A DNA stretch of 64,000 nucleotides from an uncultured Roseicyclus sp. (GCA_947500415.1 CANMRT010000002.1:310001-374000), one strand, 5' to 3'. Positions 50,453 through 60,369 are shown, counted from the stretch's first letter. Numbers and translations: made by a program. Notes: generated by a model not told the origin, from the letters alone.

Positions 50453-51775
50453 TTACTCGATACGACCGGCGCGGCGCAGCACACGGTCGGATTGCTCGGC
50501 GGCGGCCAGCATCAGCTCGCGCACGTTGCCACCGGCGGCAGCCTCCGCAATAGCGGCGGACAGGATGTCGCCCACCTCCGGCCATTCCGGGATTTGCGGC
50601 ATGATGTCGGAATTCCGAAGGCTGTCGTAAGCGGCAGCTTGAATATCGGCATTGGCCGCGTTCACATCAGGGTCTGTCAAGGACGAGATATGCGTCACGA
50701 CGTTGTTGACGATGCTCTCGCCGCCCACTTCCCGCTCGATCGCATTGGCGCGGTCCATATCGGGGTTCGACAGCCACTTGAGGAATTCCCAAGCTGCTTC
50801 CTGGTTCTGGCTGTAGGTCGAGATCGAGAACGGCATGGAGATCGCGTAGGTCGCGGTCGTGCCCTGGTAGGATGGCATACCGACGAAGCCCACCTGATCG
50901 GCAGTCAACGTCGAGCTGTCGGGGTTGATAAAGCCCGAATATGCCCACCACCACACGGGGATCATCGCTGAGTTACCTTGCATGAATGACTGGCGCGCGT
51001 CTTGCTCCACGAACGCGAGGGAGTTCGGGTTGGTCACGCCATGCTCGGTATGCAGCGCAATGTAGGCCTCGGTCGCGGCAAGGGCTTCTTCGGACGTCCA
51101 CGCGGCGGTGAAGTCGTCGTTGAAGATCGCACCACCGGCGGCCCAAAGGAAGTTGATCCAGATGAACAGGTTCTGCCGGTTTCCGTCGTTGTTGTAGTAG
51201 AGCGCGAGGGGTGCGATGTCGGGGTGGCTTTCGGCCAGCTCGCCACCGATCCGGATGACATCGTCCCACGTGGCGGGTGGTGTTTCGATCAGGTCCTTGC
51301 GGTAGAACATCAGCTGCGCGTGGGCGCGCAGCGGGAAGCCAAGCGTTTCGCCCTCAAACTGGGCGGAGCGTGCAAACGCTGGCGGATAGCGGTCCATCGA
51401 GATGCCGTCGCGTTCCATCAGCTCGTCGATGCGCGTCAGCCAATGGGCGTTGGGCGGGCCCCAGCTGTCGAGGTAATTCACAACATCGAATGCGCCGTTG
51501 GCAGCGATGCCTTCGGCGTTCACACGTTCCTGCAGGGAGCCGAAAGGAATGAACGTCCATTCCACGTTGATGCCGGTGAGTTCGGTAAATTCGGCGTCGC
51601 GTAGGCGCAGGCCGTCGAATTGCGGTGTTACCACGGAAAGCACATTGATTGTGGTGCCTTCATAGGGGCGACCGGGGGTCAGACCGTAGGCAAGCTCTTG
51701 CGCGAGCGCCAGTTTCGGTGCTGCCGCAACCATAGCAGCCGCTGATACCGTCGTGAGGAATGTCCGTCTATGCAT
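50453..51775 (-). CDS. Carbohydrate ABC transporter substrate-binding protein (family 1)
   Basis: This periplasmic binding protein is 440 residues long. The N-terminus MHRRTFLTTVSAAAMVAAA has twin Arg followed by a hydrophobic stretch, a probable Tat signal cleaved after ALA near residue 25. The body follows the family-1 pattern (INVLSVVTPQFDGL, a FDVVNYLDSWG segment and SQNQEAAWEFLKWL near the end). AGGT precedes the ATG. It is the first gene of a leftward operon of seven (binding protein, two permeases, ATPase, SnoaL-like, bicupin, RraA-like). Confidence 0.9.
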   Translation of the reverse strand: MHRRTFLTTVSAAAMVAAAPKLALAQELAYGLTPGRPYEGTTINVLSVVTPQFDGLRLRDAEFTELTGINVEWTFIPFGSLQERVNAEGIAANGAFDVVNYLDSWGPPNAHWLTRIDELMERDGISMDRYPPAFARSAQFEGETLGFPLRAHAQLMFYRKDLIETPPATWDDVIRIGGELAESHPDIAPLALYYNNDGNRQNLFIWINFLWAAGGAIFNDDFTAAWTSEEALAATEAYIALHTEHGVTNPNSLAFVEQDARQSFMQGNSAMIPVWWWAYSGFINPDSSTLTADQVGFVGMPSYQGTTATYAISMPFSISTYSQNQEAAWEFLKWLSNPDMDRANAIEREVGGESIVNNVVTHISSLTDPDVNAANADIQAAAYDSLRNSDIMPQIPEWPEVGDILSAAIAEAAAGGNVRELMLAAAEQSDRVLRRAGRIE

Positions 51776-52288
51776 CGCGTTACCTCCCAGTTTGCGATTC
51801 TAAGTCAGATTTCAACCTTAGGACTGGTTTAGCGCTGCTCAAAGCGTTTTTTGCATTCGTATGCATTCCTTGATGAAAGCTGGATTTGCATGCAGCCGCA
51901 GAAAGTCGACATCCGCCAACAGGCTTTTGAAGGGCCAAGCCACGCAATTATGGCCGACAACTTGGTTCTCCGCCGCCTGCGGATCCCGTGCCTACAGAGC
52001 AGAACGACGGACCAGAGATGGGCCCCTAACCGCTCAAAAGGAACGTGGACGGGTCCGTTGAATCCAAGGGGATCCGAACTGGCGTTGGGCAAGCTAGGTA
52101 TCGGAAAGCGGCACGGGAAAACCTCTCAGTGCATCGTTTCACTGCGCCCGTCTTGGGCACTTACGAGACTGGCTTCACCATTTGGATCGCCGCGCGTCGA
52201 ACAACAGCAATGCGGGCTGCAAGTGCTGCAGGCTTGAGGCGGCACCAAGGTCTGCTCAGGGGCGTCACGAGGCGACAGCCCAGAAGGT
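51776..52288. other. 513-bp gap upstream of the sugar-importer operon
   Basis: It holds the importer promoter and a palindrome TGCAT-TCGT-ATGCA (51852-51865), a plausible repressor site 77 bp before the binding-protein start. The rest has lower GC and short frames without recognisable products. Together with the recombinase relic that follows, it looks like decayed mobile DNA. Confidence 0.45.
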
Positions 52289-52603
52289 TCAGATTTCGAT
52301 GGCCTCAGCGATGGCCAGTGCAACTTCAAGCTCAACGCTAAGGTATCGCGCTGTGCCGCTCGTCTTCGTGTGTCCGGATAGAAGCTGAACAGCACTCAAG
52401 TTGCCTGTCTTTTTGTAGATCTGGGTTACCTTTGTCCGACCCATCGCATGTGTGCCATATGCACTCGCCTCTAGGCCGATTGACGTTACCCAACCCCTGA
52501 CATTCCGCGCATGCTGGCGGGCTGAGATATGAAGACACTTGTGGAAGCGACCGAGCCAAAGGCACTCTGAGCTGACCATAAACGCATCTTCCATCCACTG
52601 CCC
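52289..52603 (-). pseudogene. Truncated tyrosine recombinase (integrase) C-terminal remnant
   Basis: About 100 residues match the C-terminal half of a phage-type integrase: GRFHKCLHISARQ, then YGTHAMGRTK, IYKKTGN, QLLSGHTK and ARYLSVELE with the catalytic Tyr. The N-terminal half is missing (stop at about 52604), and the first residue of the catalytic HxxR motif context is damaged, with Gly where the family has Arg (HAMG instead of HSMR). It is a dead fragment marking former integration in this area. Confidence 0.8.
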
Positions 52604-52654
52604 GGATGACGATCAACGTCCGTCTCGACCGACCTGTAGAGCGGGTGATTGGCG

Positions 52655-55237
52655 CTAACGCCTTGATGCCGCCAAAACAGCAAACAGTTTTTCTGTTAAG
52701 CTCTCTTTTGTGAACGGTTTTTGAACAACCGGCGCGTCAGGATACCCGCTTAGGATGCTTCCAACATCGCCGTAGCCCGTAGCCAAAACAAACGGGATAT
52801 TCATCGAGTGCAGTTTTTGAGCCACAGGTAGTGATGTTTGATCCCCCAAGTTGATGTCTAGAACCGCGAGGGAGATTTCTTCGTTTTCAATAATCTTAAG
52901 CGCATCATCGACCGAGCTGGCGAGTTTAACGGCAGTATCACCATGAGCCGTGATGATATCGGACGCGTCAAGCGCGATCACCATATTGTCTTCGAGAACT
53001 AGGATCGTTCCGGACAATGCGACGTGGGCATGAATGTCTTCGGCGCTCTCATCACCGGAGCTTGCCATGTCCGCCACTTCGCCTTCGGTTACAAACTTCG
53101 ACGGTATCATGATGTCGGCTTCGAAGCCGGTTAGTTTGTAGCGCGTTTCGACCTGGCCATTCAGTTCAAACGGCACTGTGCGTTCGATGATGGTGGAACC
53201 AAAACCCCGACGCGTCGGGGCCTGAACGGGGGGGCCTGCCACTTCGCGCCACTTGATGAGCAGAGCCCCGTCTTCGGCAATCTTCAGATCGATGGTAACG
53301 CGGCCAGAGCGATCGGTAAGGGCGCCGTATTTGGCCGAATTTGTCACCATCTCATGAATGACCAAGGCAAGCGTTGAGAAGGCCTCGGGCGCGAGGAGTG
53401 GCGCATCCCCCGTTATTGCAAGACGGTCGCGTTCACCGTTCAGGAAGGCATTTACTTCCACCCCGATAAGGTCCCGCAGGGCGGTGGGGGCCCATTCCTG
53501 TCGGGTCAATTGATCATGGGCCCGCGCAAGGGATTGGATCCGACCGTCGAGAACCTTGGTATAGCCCTCGATACTTGTTGCGCCTGATTTGCTTTGCGAA
53601 ACAAGGCCTTGGATCAAGTTGAGGATATTGCGAACCCGGTGGTTGAGTTCGGCAATCAGCAGTTCTTGCTTTTCAGCCGCAGATTTTCGATCGGCGTTGG
53701 CTTCATCAGTCAGCTTCAGAACGACCTCGATCAGTGAAATCCTCAGCGCTTCCGTTGCGCGAAGTTCACTGTCTGACCAAGGTGCGGATGTTTGGCGGAC
53801 GATCTCTGTCCAGGCATCAAAGCTCTTGCGGGGTGTCAGGCGGATGCCGTTGGGTCCGACTTCAGCGGGTTTTTCGGGGTTCCCGGCCCATCGCACGGAA
53901 CGCGCAATCTCGTGCCGGAAGAAAACGATATAGTCGCGCGGGGTGCGAGAGATTGGCACCGCAAGCAAACCCGCTACGCGGTCTCCGATGACCTCTGCGT
54001 CTGGATAATTCTCAACCAGGCAGTCGGTGGCAAATACCTTCCCGGTCGGCGCGGTGTTGAGGAAACGGGCGAGGCGCTTGAACTCCTCATCTGTAGGGGC
54101 CGAGCCGCGCGCGGCGTAGCGCCCCTCGGAAAACACGGCGACGCCGTCGCTTGCGACGATGCCAGACAACTCGTCCACGATAATGTCGAAGCTGTCGACC
54201 AGATCACCACCGGAAGACAAGCGCACCATGAGATGATCGTGCAACGCCCGCGAGGCGCGTTCTTCCTCGCGGATCTCGGCCTCTACCTTGCGCTCCAATT
54301 CGTAGGAAAACATCTGCGCAAATAGTTCAATCGCGGTGCGACGCTCATAATCCACGTAGCGCGCACAGCGGTGGTGGCAGGCAAACAGCCCCCACAATTC
54401 CCCATCCTTCATGATGGAGACGGACATAGACGCCGCGACCCCCATATTGCGCAGATATTCGAGGTGGATCGGCGATACGGCACGCGTCACCGAAAGCGAA
54501 AGGTCCAAGGGCTCGCCATTGGCATTTTTCTCCGGGATCAGCGGCGAGACCTCGCCTTCCACATCTGCGATCAGGCGAAGTATGCTGCGCTTATAAAGCT
54601 CCCGGGCCTGTTTGGGGATATCGCTGGCGGGATACCGAAGCCCAAGGAACGGTTCCATCCCCGATGCGTGCACTTCTGCGACGACCTCGCCCGAATGGTC
54701 CTGCGCAAAGCGGTATACCATCACGCGGTCAAAGCCGGACATAACCTGCATCGCCTGCGCCGCTTCTTGTGCGGCAGCGAGCACGGTATCCTTCTTGTTC
54801 ACCCGTGAGATGAGCGGTTGAACCAGAGCCAGATCATCCCGATTTTCTTCACTTACCTTCGGTTCGAACTCAAAGATGAAGGATTGGCCGGATGCGTGGA
54901 TGGAAACGTCAAAAAGCGTGCCGTTCTCCAGAACATCATATCCAAAGAGGCGGCTGATGCTCGTGCGGGCACTGCTGCTGATCTGCAGCTTCGTTCGCAG
55001 ATCATGGACCGTCTGGGCGGGCAAAAGGTCTGTCAGACGTTGACCCACGACGTCTTCGGGCGCGAGGCCCAGGATCGTCGCGCAATTCTGTGACAGATGG
55101 TTGACCATCAAGTCAGCCGAGGTGGAGATCAGGCAGCCGTAGGCCTGCACTTGCCCAAGGATGTGGATCGGTTCGCGATCGCAGTTTGTGAGATCGACGG
55201 TTTGAGCGGGCGTCATGTCGGCGTCATCGGTTCTCAT
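52655..55237 (-). CDS. bphP: Bacteriophytochrome histidine kinase (HWE type) with C-terminal receiver
   Basis: This red/far-red light sensor is 860 residues long. The N-terminal Cys19 in LTNCDREPIH is the biliverdin attachment site. PAS, GAF (YPASDIP near residue 206) and PHY domains follow. The kinase is of the HWE/HisKA_2 class, with His in ELNHRVRN near 530 and an ATPase segment with HEMVTNSAKYGAL near 610. The C-terminal receiver has its phospho-acceptor Asp in LAVLDINLG near 793. The start overlaps the heme-oxygenase stop by four bases, so chromophore enzyme and apoprotein are co-translated. No DNA-binding response regulator is adjacent. Confidence 0.93.
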   Translation of the reverse strand: MRTDDADMTPAQTVDLTNCDREPIHILGQVQAYGCLISTSADLMVNHLSQNCATILGLAPEDVVGQRLTDLLPAQTVHDLRTKLQISSSARTSISRLFGYDVLENGTLFDVSIHASGQSFIFEFEPKVSEENRDDLALVQPLISRVNKKDTVLAAAQEAAQAMQVMSGFDRVMVYRFAQDHSGEVVAEVHASGMEPFLGLRYPASDIPKQARELYKRSILRLIADVEGEVSPLIPEKNANGEPLDLSLSVTRAVSPIHLEYLRNMGVAASMSVSIMKDGELWGLFACHHRCARYVDYERRTAIELFAQMFSYELERKVEAEIREEERASRALHDHLMVRLSSGGDLVDSFDIIVDELSGIVASDGVAVFSEGRYAARGSAPTDEEFKRLARFLNTAPTGKVFATDCLVENYPDAEVIGDRVAGLLAVPISRTPRDYIVFFRHEIARSVRWAGNPEKPAEVGPNGIRLTPRKSFDAWTEIVRQTSAPWSDSELRATEALRISLIEVVLKLTDEANADRKSAAEKQELLIAELNHRVRNILNLIQGLVSQSKSGATSIEGYTKVLDGRIQSLARAHDQLTRQEWAPTALRDLIGVEVNAFLNGERDRLAITGDAPLLAPEAFSTLALVIHEMVTNSAKYGALTDRSGRVTIDLKIAEDGALLIKWREVAGPPVQAPTRRGFGSTIIERTVPFELNGQVETRYKLTGFEADIMIPSKFVTEGEVADMASSGDESAEDIHAHVALSGTILVLEDNMVIALDASDIITAHGDTAVKLASSVDDALKIIENEEISLAVLDINLGDQTSLPVAQKLHSMNIPFVLATGYGDVGSILSGYPDAPVVQKPFTKESLTEKLFAVLAASRR

Positions 55238-55803
55238 ACTGCGGGCTCCAATAGCCGGATTGTTTGGCCGAGCTGGGTTCTTGCGGTATTGTAGAACAGG
55301 CCAAACAGAAATCTCGTATCTTCAACAATCGCCTCTGCCCGGTCGCTTTGCGCTGGCACCGCAGAAAGTTGATCGCAAACAGCGCGCCACCGCTGCGGAT
55401 CCGGCGGGAGCGAGAAGTAGGCGGTTGCATTCCGGATCCGCGGATCCTCGGCCGCCATCCATCGCCGCTTGAGGATTTGGCTCCCGAGGCGTGATCCTTC
55501 AATGAGATAGTCGATCGCGAGTCCATCGATATTTTTAGCACTCGGGACAACGAAGTCGGCTTCAGCAGCACCCAAGGTTGCCAGATCAGCACTTAGCCGC
55601 TGAACCATTTCATCCAACGCGAGCCGCGTAGGACTGTCAGCGGTGGCGAAATATTGGATCGCCCGGAATGAGCTGTGATGTATCGCGAGGAAACCGGAAA
55701 AGCCTTTGAGGGTCGTCAGATCAAATCGTGACATCACCCTATCAACATTCTCGTGGTCGGACTGCGTCCGGTGCCTCAAGTGATGCCTTAGATCTTGGTT
55801 CAT
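55234..55803 (-). CDS. bphO: Biliverdin-producing heme oxygenase
   Basis: This 189-residue all-helical heme oxygenase of the BphO type makes biliverdin for the phytochrome encoded next to it. The N-terminal helix LRHRTQSDHENVDRVM contains the proximal heme His near residue 14. A distal-helix segment rich in Gly (EGSRLGSQIL) is also present. ATG 55803 has AAGGG 8 nt upstream; ten extra residues from 55833 are possible but less likely. Confidence 0.88.
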   Translation of the reverse strand: MNQDLRHHLRHRTQSDHENVDRVMSRFDLTTLKGFSGFLAIHHSSFRAIQYFATADSPTRLALDEMVQRLSADLATLGAAEADFVVPSAKNIDGLAIDYLIEGSRLGSQILKRRWMAAEDPRIRNATAYFSLPPDPQRWRAVCDQLSAVPAQSDRAEAIVEDTRFLFGLFYNTARTQLGQTIRLLEPAV

Positions 55804-56237
55804 AGATGATGCCCTTATACCACTGCCGCTCACATAGGTGGTTTCTGCGGTCCCTCACACGCTCAACCGCCTTAAGTCACCAATCATCATCCAGCCGTCA
55901 ATTAACTATGACATAGCGGTGAGGAGAGCAGAAGTCTGATCCATCATCGAAATCGCAAACGATCCAAGGTGCGAAGCTAGACCCAATCGTAGCTCGGAGA
56001 ATGCTCCTCCTATCGCAAGCGGGACCCGTTCTGCTCAGCTTATTCTTTCGCGTTCAATTCGTGTTCCGATGGCACAAGCTGGCATATTCGCGGGTTCGTC
56101 CGATAAGCCATTTTTGACATCAGCAGAATTTTGATCCGACTATCAACGTCCACTTCTAAGAAGCTGCACTGCAACGACGGTAGTCGCTACGGATGGTAGC
56201 AATGGGTCGTTGGTCACAGGAGCGACAACGCAACCCA
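55804..56237. other. 434-bp gap between bphO and the CoA-transferase gene
   Basis: This must contain the bphO-bphP promoter. I see no gene, no repeat and no clear terminator for either side. Confidence 0.4.
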
Positions 56238-57362
56238 TTACTTCCAAACCTTCCCTTCGGATTGTCCCAGCGTTTCGGGCGCGGTCAGTTTGCGGTCACC
56301 TGATCCGATCCTGACCGGTGTTGCGGGCGTGAGCGCGCCGTCCGCATCCCAGAGGAACCCCCGGCCCGCTGCCTGCGCTGAAGCCAAGGCCTCGGGCAAT
56401 TCGCGCAGTGAGGCCGCGGGAACACCCGCCTTGAGGAGGAGGCGCTCCCAAGTCTCTGCGTCGCGGGTCAGCAGGACCGTGGCAAGAAAATCGCCAAGCA
56501 CGCGACCATTGGCCTGTCGGGATTCCGGTGTCGCGAAGCGCGGATCATCCAGCCACTGAAGCTTCCCAAGCGCGCGAGCGAGGCGGTCGAATTGGGTGGC
56601 TTCGGACACACCGAGGCTCAGATGCCCTGTCTTGCAGGCAAAGACGCCGGACGAGGGCGAGCGACTGTTCGCGGCGTTCCCTCTACGCTTGGGTGCGTTG
56701 CCGGTTAGGGCGTGGTCGACAATGGTCGATGACATAAGCGTAAAGGCCACATCCATCATAGCAACATCAACAAAGCCACCACTTCCAGTGTGGCTGCGTT
56801 CTACCAATGCAGCACAAATGCCGAAGCTCGCGGCTAGAGCCGTTGCGTAGTCGATGACCGGCGCGCCGACGCGGGTTGGTCCGCTTTCGGCGGTCCCGGT
56901 CAGCGCCATGAGGCCTGAAGCGGCTTGGATATTGATGTCATAAGCCGGCGCATCTTCCAGTGCATGACCACGCCCGTACCCTGTGATCGCGCAATGGATG
57001 AGGCTGGGGTGGCGGGTGGTTAGATCGGTCAATCCGAGACGTTCCAGCGTGCTCGGGCGGTGGTTCTCGACGAGGACGTCGGCGGCCTCCAGCAAGGCGT
57101 CGAAGGTGGCGCGGTCTTCCGCGCTTTCCAGGTCCAGCGCGAGCGACCGTTTGCCCGCGGCCTGTGTCAGGTAAGCAGTGGACATACCTGCAGCGGCTCG
57201 AACTGGATCCGTTCCGCTCCGATGGCGTATCGCGTCACCGCGACCCGGTTTCTCGACCTTGATGACATCCGCGCCCATCAAGCCCAGGTGGTAGGCGCAG
57301 GCGGGCCCGGCGAGGACATGGGTGAAGTCGATCACCCGGATACCCGCGAGTGGCCCGCTCAT
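56238..57362 (-). CDS. CaiB/BaiF-family CoA transferase (class III)
   Basis: This 374-residue class III CoA transferase moves CoA between carboxylic acids. The N-terminus LAGIRVIDFTHVLAGPACAYHLGLMGADVIKVEKPG is diagnostic, and the catalytic Asp should lie in the GAPVIDYATALAAS region near residue 166. It is the last gene of a tctC-tctB-tctA-CoA-transferase operon, overlapping tctA by four bases. It probably activates the carboxylate imported by the Tct system. Confidence 0.92.
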   Translation of the reverse strand: MSGPLAGIRVIDFTHVLAGPACAYHLGLMGADVIKVEKPGRGDAIRHRSGTDPVRAAAGMSTAYLTQAAGKRSLALDLESAEDRATFDALLEAADVLVENHRPSTLERLGLTDLTTRHPSLIHCAITGYGRGHALEDAPAYDINIQAASGLMALTGTAESGPTRVGAPVIDYATALAASFGICAALVERSHTGSGGFVDVAMMDVAFTLMSSTIVDHALTGNAPKRRGNAANSRSPSSGVFACKTGHLSLGVSEATQFDRLARALGKLQWLDDPRFATPESRQANGRVLGDFLATVLLTRDAETWERLLLKAGVPAASLRELPEALASAQAAGRGFLWDADGALTPATPVRIGSGDRKLTAPETLGQSEGKVWK

Positions 57363-58849
57363 GTTGTCACCTCGCGCCGTGCCTTACGGGTGCGGCGAAC
57401 GCGGTGGACCAGGATCCCGACCGCGAGGATCAGGAAGCCCGCTGCAACAGGGCGTTCCAGGAAGATGAGCGTGCCGTTGTCCGACAAAAGCAGCGATTGG
57501 CGCAGCGCCTGTTCCGCCCCGCCAGTCAACACGAAGGCGATGACGAAGGCCGCTGGGTTCAGGCCCGTGCGCCGCATTGCGTAACCCACGACGCCGGCGC
57601 CGATCGCCACCCAAACGTCAAACATGTTGCCGCGCGCGGCGTAGGAAGCACCGATGGCGAGCAGTAAGACAATCGGGTAGAGCAGCCTAGTTTCAACCCG
57701 AGCGATGATCCGGCCTAGCGATGCCGCGCCGAAATACCCGATAAGCCCGTAGGCGGCGATACCGATCAGTCCGCTGGCGAAGAGGGCATAGACCAAGTCA
57801 CCGTTCGTCAGAAACAGGGTCGGGCCGATCTGGATGCCATGGACGAGGAAGACGCCCACAAGGATCGCGCCGATGGTGGACCCGGGGATACCGAGGGTTA
57901 GAAGTGGCGCCATGGACGGGCCGGAGACGGCATTGTTTGCGGCCTCGGGGGCGGCGACGCCTTGGAGCGCGCCTTGGCCCCACTCGTCCGTGTTATTCGC
58001 CCGCCGCTTGCCCTCGCCATAGGCTACGAAGGCCGCGATGGCCGAACCCAGGCCCGGCAGCATCCCGATGAAGGCCCCGATGACGGACGAGCGCACGACG
58101 TGCGGCAGGCAGGGGCGATATTCATCCCACGTCAGGCGATTACGGGCGGCTTCGCCCTGCTGCACTTTCGGCGGGGCGTCGGGGCGGACGGCTTGCGACA
58201 TGACCTCGCCAATGACGAACATGCCGATCATTAGCGGCACCAGGTTGAAGCCGCCCGTAAGGTCATAGGACCCGAAGGTGAAGCGCGGCGTTCCGGTGAT
58301 TGGGTCAAAGCCGACGGTCGCCAGCAACACGCCAAGCGCTGCCGAGGCGATGCCGCGCGCGGGACTAGCACCGATCACCGAACCGATCACGACGAAGGCC
58401 GCGAAATAGACGCCGAAGAGCTCCGGCGGGCCAAGCCGCAGTGCCACCCAAGCGATCCAACCGACGAAGAGGATCAGCAACAGATCGCCAATATAGTCCC
58501 CAATAACTGACGAGATCGTGGCGACCTTCATCGCTTTGCCCGCGAGCCCCTTGCGCGCCAGCGGGTAGCCGTCGATCTGTGTCGCGGCGCTGGCTGCTGT
58601 GCCTGGCGTGTTGAAGAGGATCGCTGCGATCGACCCTCCGTAGCGGCCTGATTTGCCAATGACGTAGAGGAAGGCAAGGGCGGCCAGCGGCTCCATCGCG
58701 AAGGTCAGCGGCAAGATCATGGCGATGGCCGCGGACGCCGTAAGCCCGGGAATCGCACCCACAACCGTTCCGACGAGGGCGGCCAGAACGATCCAGCACA
58801 GAAGTGCGGGGGAGTCCAGAACCGTGGCGAAGCCCGTGAAGATCTCCAT
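57359..58849 (-). CDS. tctA: Tripartite tricarboxylate transporter large membrane subunit (TctA)
   Basis: This 496-residue integral membrane protein is the usual length for TctA. It has about twelve helices, the conserved GTVVGAIPGLTASAAIAMILPLTF near residue 25, LFNTPGTAASAATQIDGYP near 80 and a second internal copy including GMLPGLGSAIAAFVAYGEGK near 255. It carries a cation-coupled organic anion across the inner membrane, delivered by TctC. Confidence 0.95.
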   Translation of the reverse strand: MEIFTGFATVLDSPALLCWIVLAALVGTVVGAIPGLTASAAIAMILPLTFAMEPLAALAFLYVIGKSGRYGGSIAAILFNTPGTAASAATQIDGYPLARKGLAGKAMKVATISSVIGDYIGDLLLILFVGWIAWVALRLGPPELFGVYFAAFVVIGSVIGASPARGIASAALGVLLATVGFDPITGTPRFTFGSYDLTGGFNLVPLMIGMFVIGEVMSQAVRPDAPPKVQQGEAARNRLTWDEYRPCLPHVVRSSVIGAFIGMLPGLGSAIAAFVAYGEGKRRANNTDEWGQGALQGVAAPEAANNAVSGPSMAPLLTLGIPGSTIGAILVGVFLVHGIQIGPTLFLTNGDLVYALFASGLIGIAAYGLIGYFGAASLGRIIARVETRLLYPIVLLLAIGASYAARGNMFDVWVAIGAGVVGYAMRRTGLNPAAFVIAFVLTGGAEQALRQSLLLSDNGTLIFLERPVAAGFLILAVGILVHRVRRTRKARREVTT

Positions 58850-58852
58850 AGG

Positions 58853-59311
58853 TCAGACCGGCAAGTAATCGGCCAGGTCCCAGACCGCGCGGGGCGGGAA
58901 GATGCCGAGGAGTTCGAAGAAGAAGAGGTGCAGCAGGATTGGCGCAACAACCATTCCGGCGATCAGGCGTATCCGCGAGCGCACTCCGAATAGCCATAGG
59001 AACGCAGGCGCGGCAATTGCTGTTGCCACGATGTAGCCGACCCATCCAATGATCAGAACGTAGAGTGCGGAAAGCACGACCAGCCAGACCGCGTTGATCT
59101 CGCGCCCTTCACCGGCAGGTTTGGTGATCGTGGGCCGCTCCAATGTGACCGCAAGCCCCGTAACCAGCATCACAGCACCGGCGAGCATCGGCACCGTTCT
59201 GGGGCCCCAGGCTGACGCGCCCGACCCAATAGTCAGTGCGGTGAGCATCGCGCCACCGCCCAAAAGGACGATGGCACTGCCAAGTATCTTGGGGGAGAAC
59301 GTACCGGACAT
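58853..59311 (-). CDS. tctB: Tripartite tricarboxylate transporter small membrane subunit (TctB)
   Basis: This 152-residue protein has four predicted helices, as in TctB. The sequence is poorly conserved in this family, so the call rests on size, topology and position between tctC and tctA. Confidence 0.88.
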   Translation of the reverse strand: MSGTFSPKILGSAIVLLGGGAMLTALTIGSGASAWGPRTVPMLAGAVMLVTGLAVTLERPTITKPAGEGREINAVWLVVLSALYVLIIGWVGYIVATAIAAPAFLWLFGVRSRIRLIAGMVVAPILLHLFFFELLGIFPPRAVWDLADYLPV

Positions 59312-59333
59312 GCCTCGGCCTTCGTATCAGGGT

Positions 59334-60290
59334 TCAGCGGAGGCTGTCGATGACGTCGGTCGTGGCGGCCTGCAAGACCTCGAGCCGCACTCGAGCCTCT
59401 GTTCCGACAAGAAATTCCGGCACGTTTCCGCGTTCCCGCATGGCAACGGCAAAATCGTCAGATGTGGCGACCTGCTGGAAAAGGTTTTCCATGCTTGCAA
59501 GTATCTCGGGATCGGTGCCAAGCGGCGCGAAGACGACAATGGGCGAAGAAACCTCGACATAATCGAAGCCCTGTTCAGGGACGGTTGGAACCTCCGCCGC
59601 GATCCCGTCGCGTTCGGGGGCGAGCAAACCGAGAACGCGCAGCTCGCTTTCGAAGCCCGCCGCTTGCTGGATACCGACGACGCCGAAATCGACCTGCGCC
59701 CCGATCACGGCCGCGCGGGTCGGACCGCCGCCTTGAAAGGGCACGCCGGTCGCCTCGACGCCATTGGCGTTCAAGAAGCTTTGACCGGCGACGTTGTGCG
59801 CGCCGCCCACGCCATTATGCGCCCAGCGGAGGCTGCCGGGATCCGCCTCGAGAGCGGCGATCAGGTCTGGGAGTGTCTGGAAAGGGCTCTCCATCGGTAC
59901 AAGGATTGCCGGGTCCAAGTCGCCGATCTGCGCCACGATCTCGTAGTTCTCGAGCGGGCTGACGGGTGTATCCTGCAACATGGAGGTCAAGAGGAACGAC
60001 CCGGCCGAGGTTATCATGATCGTCTGTCCATCGGGCCGCGCTCCCGCGGCCTCGGCAGCACCGGTGATACCACCGGCGCCGGGCAGATTGTTGACCACCA
60101 TGGGTACGTCCAGCAGACCTTGTGCCTCGACCGCAGCCGCAACAGCGCGCGCGAAGGCATCGGTACCGCCACCTGCCGAATAGGGCAGGATGACGTTGAT
60201 GGGCCGGTCGGGTGCCCAGTCGGCCACGGCCGGCGTCGCGAATGCAAAACCAGCAAGGACAATGCCCGCGAAAAGATCGCGTCGTTTCAT
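59334..60290 (-). CDS. tctC: Tripartite tricarboxylate transporter receptor (TctC/Bug family)
   Basis: This 318-residue periplasmic receptor has a signal peptide cleaved near residue 22 (TPAVA-DWAPD). It shows the Bug-family stretches INVILPYSAGGGTDAFAR near residue 30 and VVNNLPGAGGITGAAE near 62, which grip carboxylates. ATG 60290 has AGGATTAACT upstream, and the frame further upstream is not preceded by a site. It is the first gene of the operon and divergent from a LysR regulator. Confidence 0.93.
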   Translation of the reverse strand: MKRRDLFAGIVLAGFAFATPAVADWAPDRPINVILPYSAGGGTDAFARAVAAAVEAQGLLDVPMVVNNLPGAGGITGAAEAAGARPDGQTIMITSAGSFLLTSMLQDTPVSPLENYEIVAQIGDLDPAILVPMESPFQTLPDLIAALEADPGSLRWAHNGVGGAHNVAGQSFLNANGVEATGVPFQGGGPTRAAVIGAQVDFGVVGIQQAAGFESELRVLGLLAPERDGIAAEVPTVPEQGFDYVEVSSPIVVFAPLGTDPEILASMENLFQQVATSDDFAVAMRERGNVPEFLVGTEARVRLEVLQAATTDVIDSLR

Positions 60291-60369
60291 AGTTAATCCT
60301 CCCGTTGTGTTCGTCCCCATTCGGGGCTTTGACTCGAAGCTAGACGGGCGGGAAACTTTTGTATAACGC

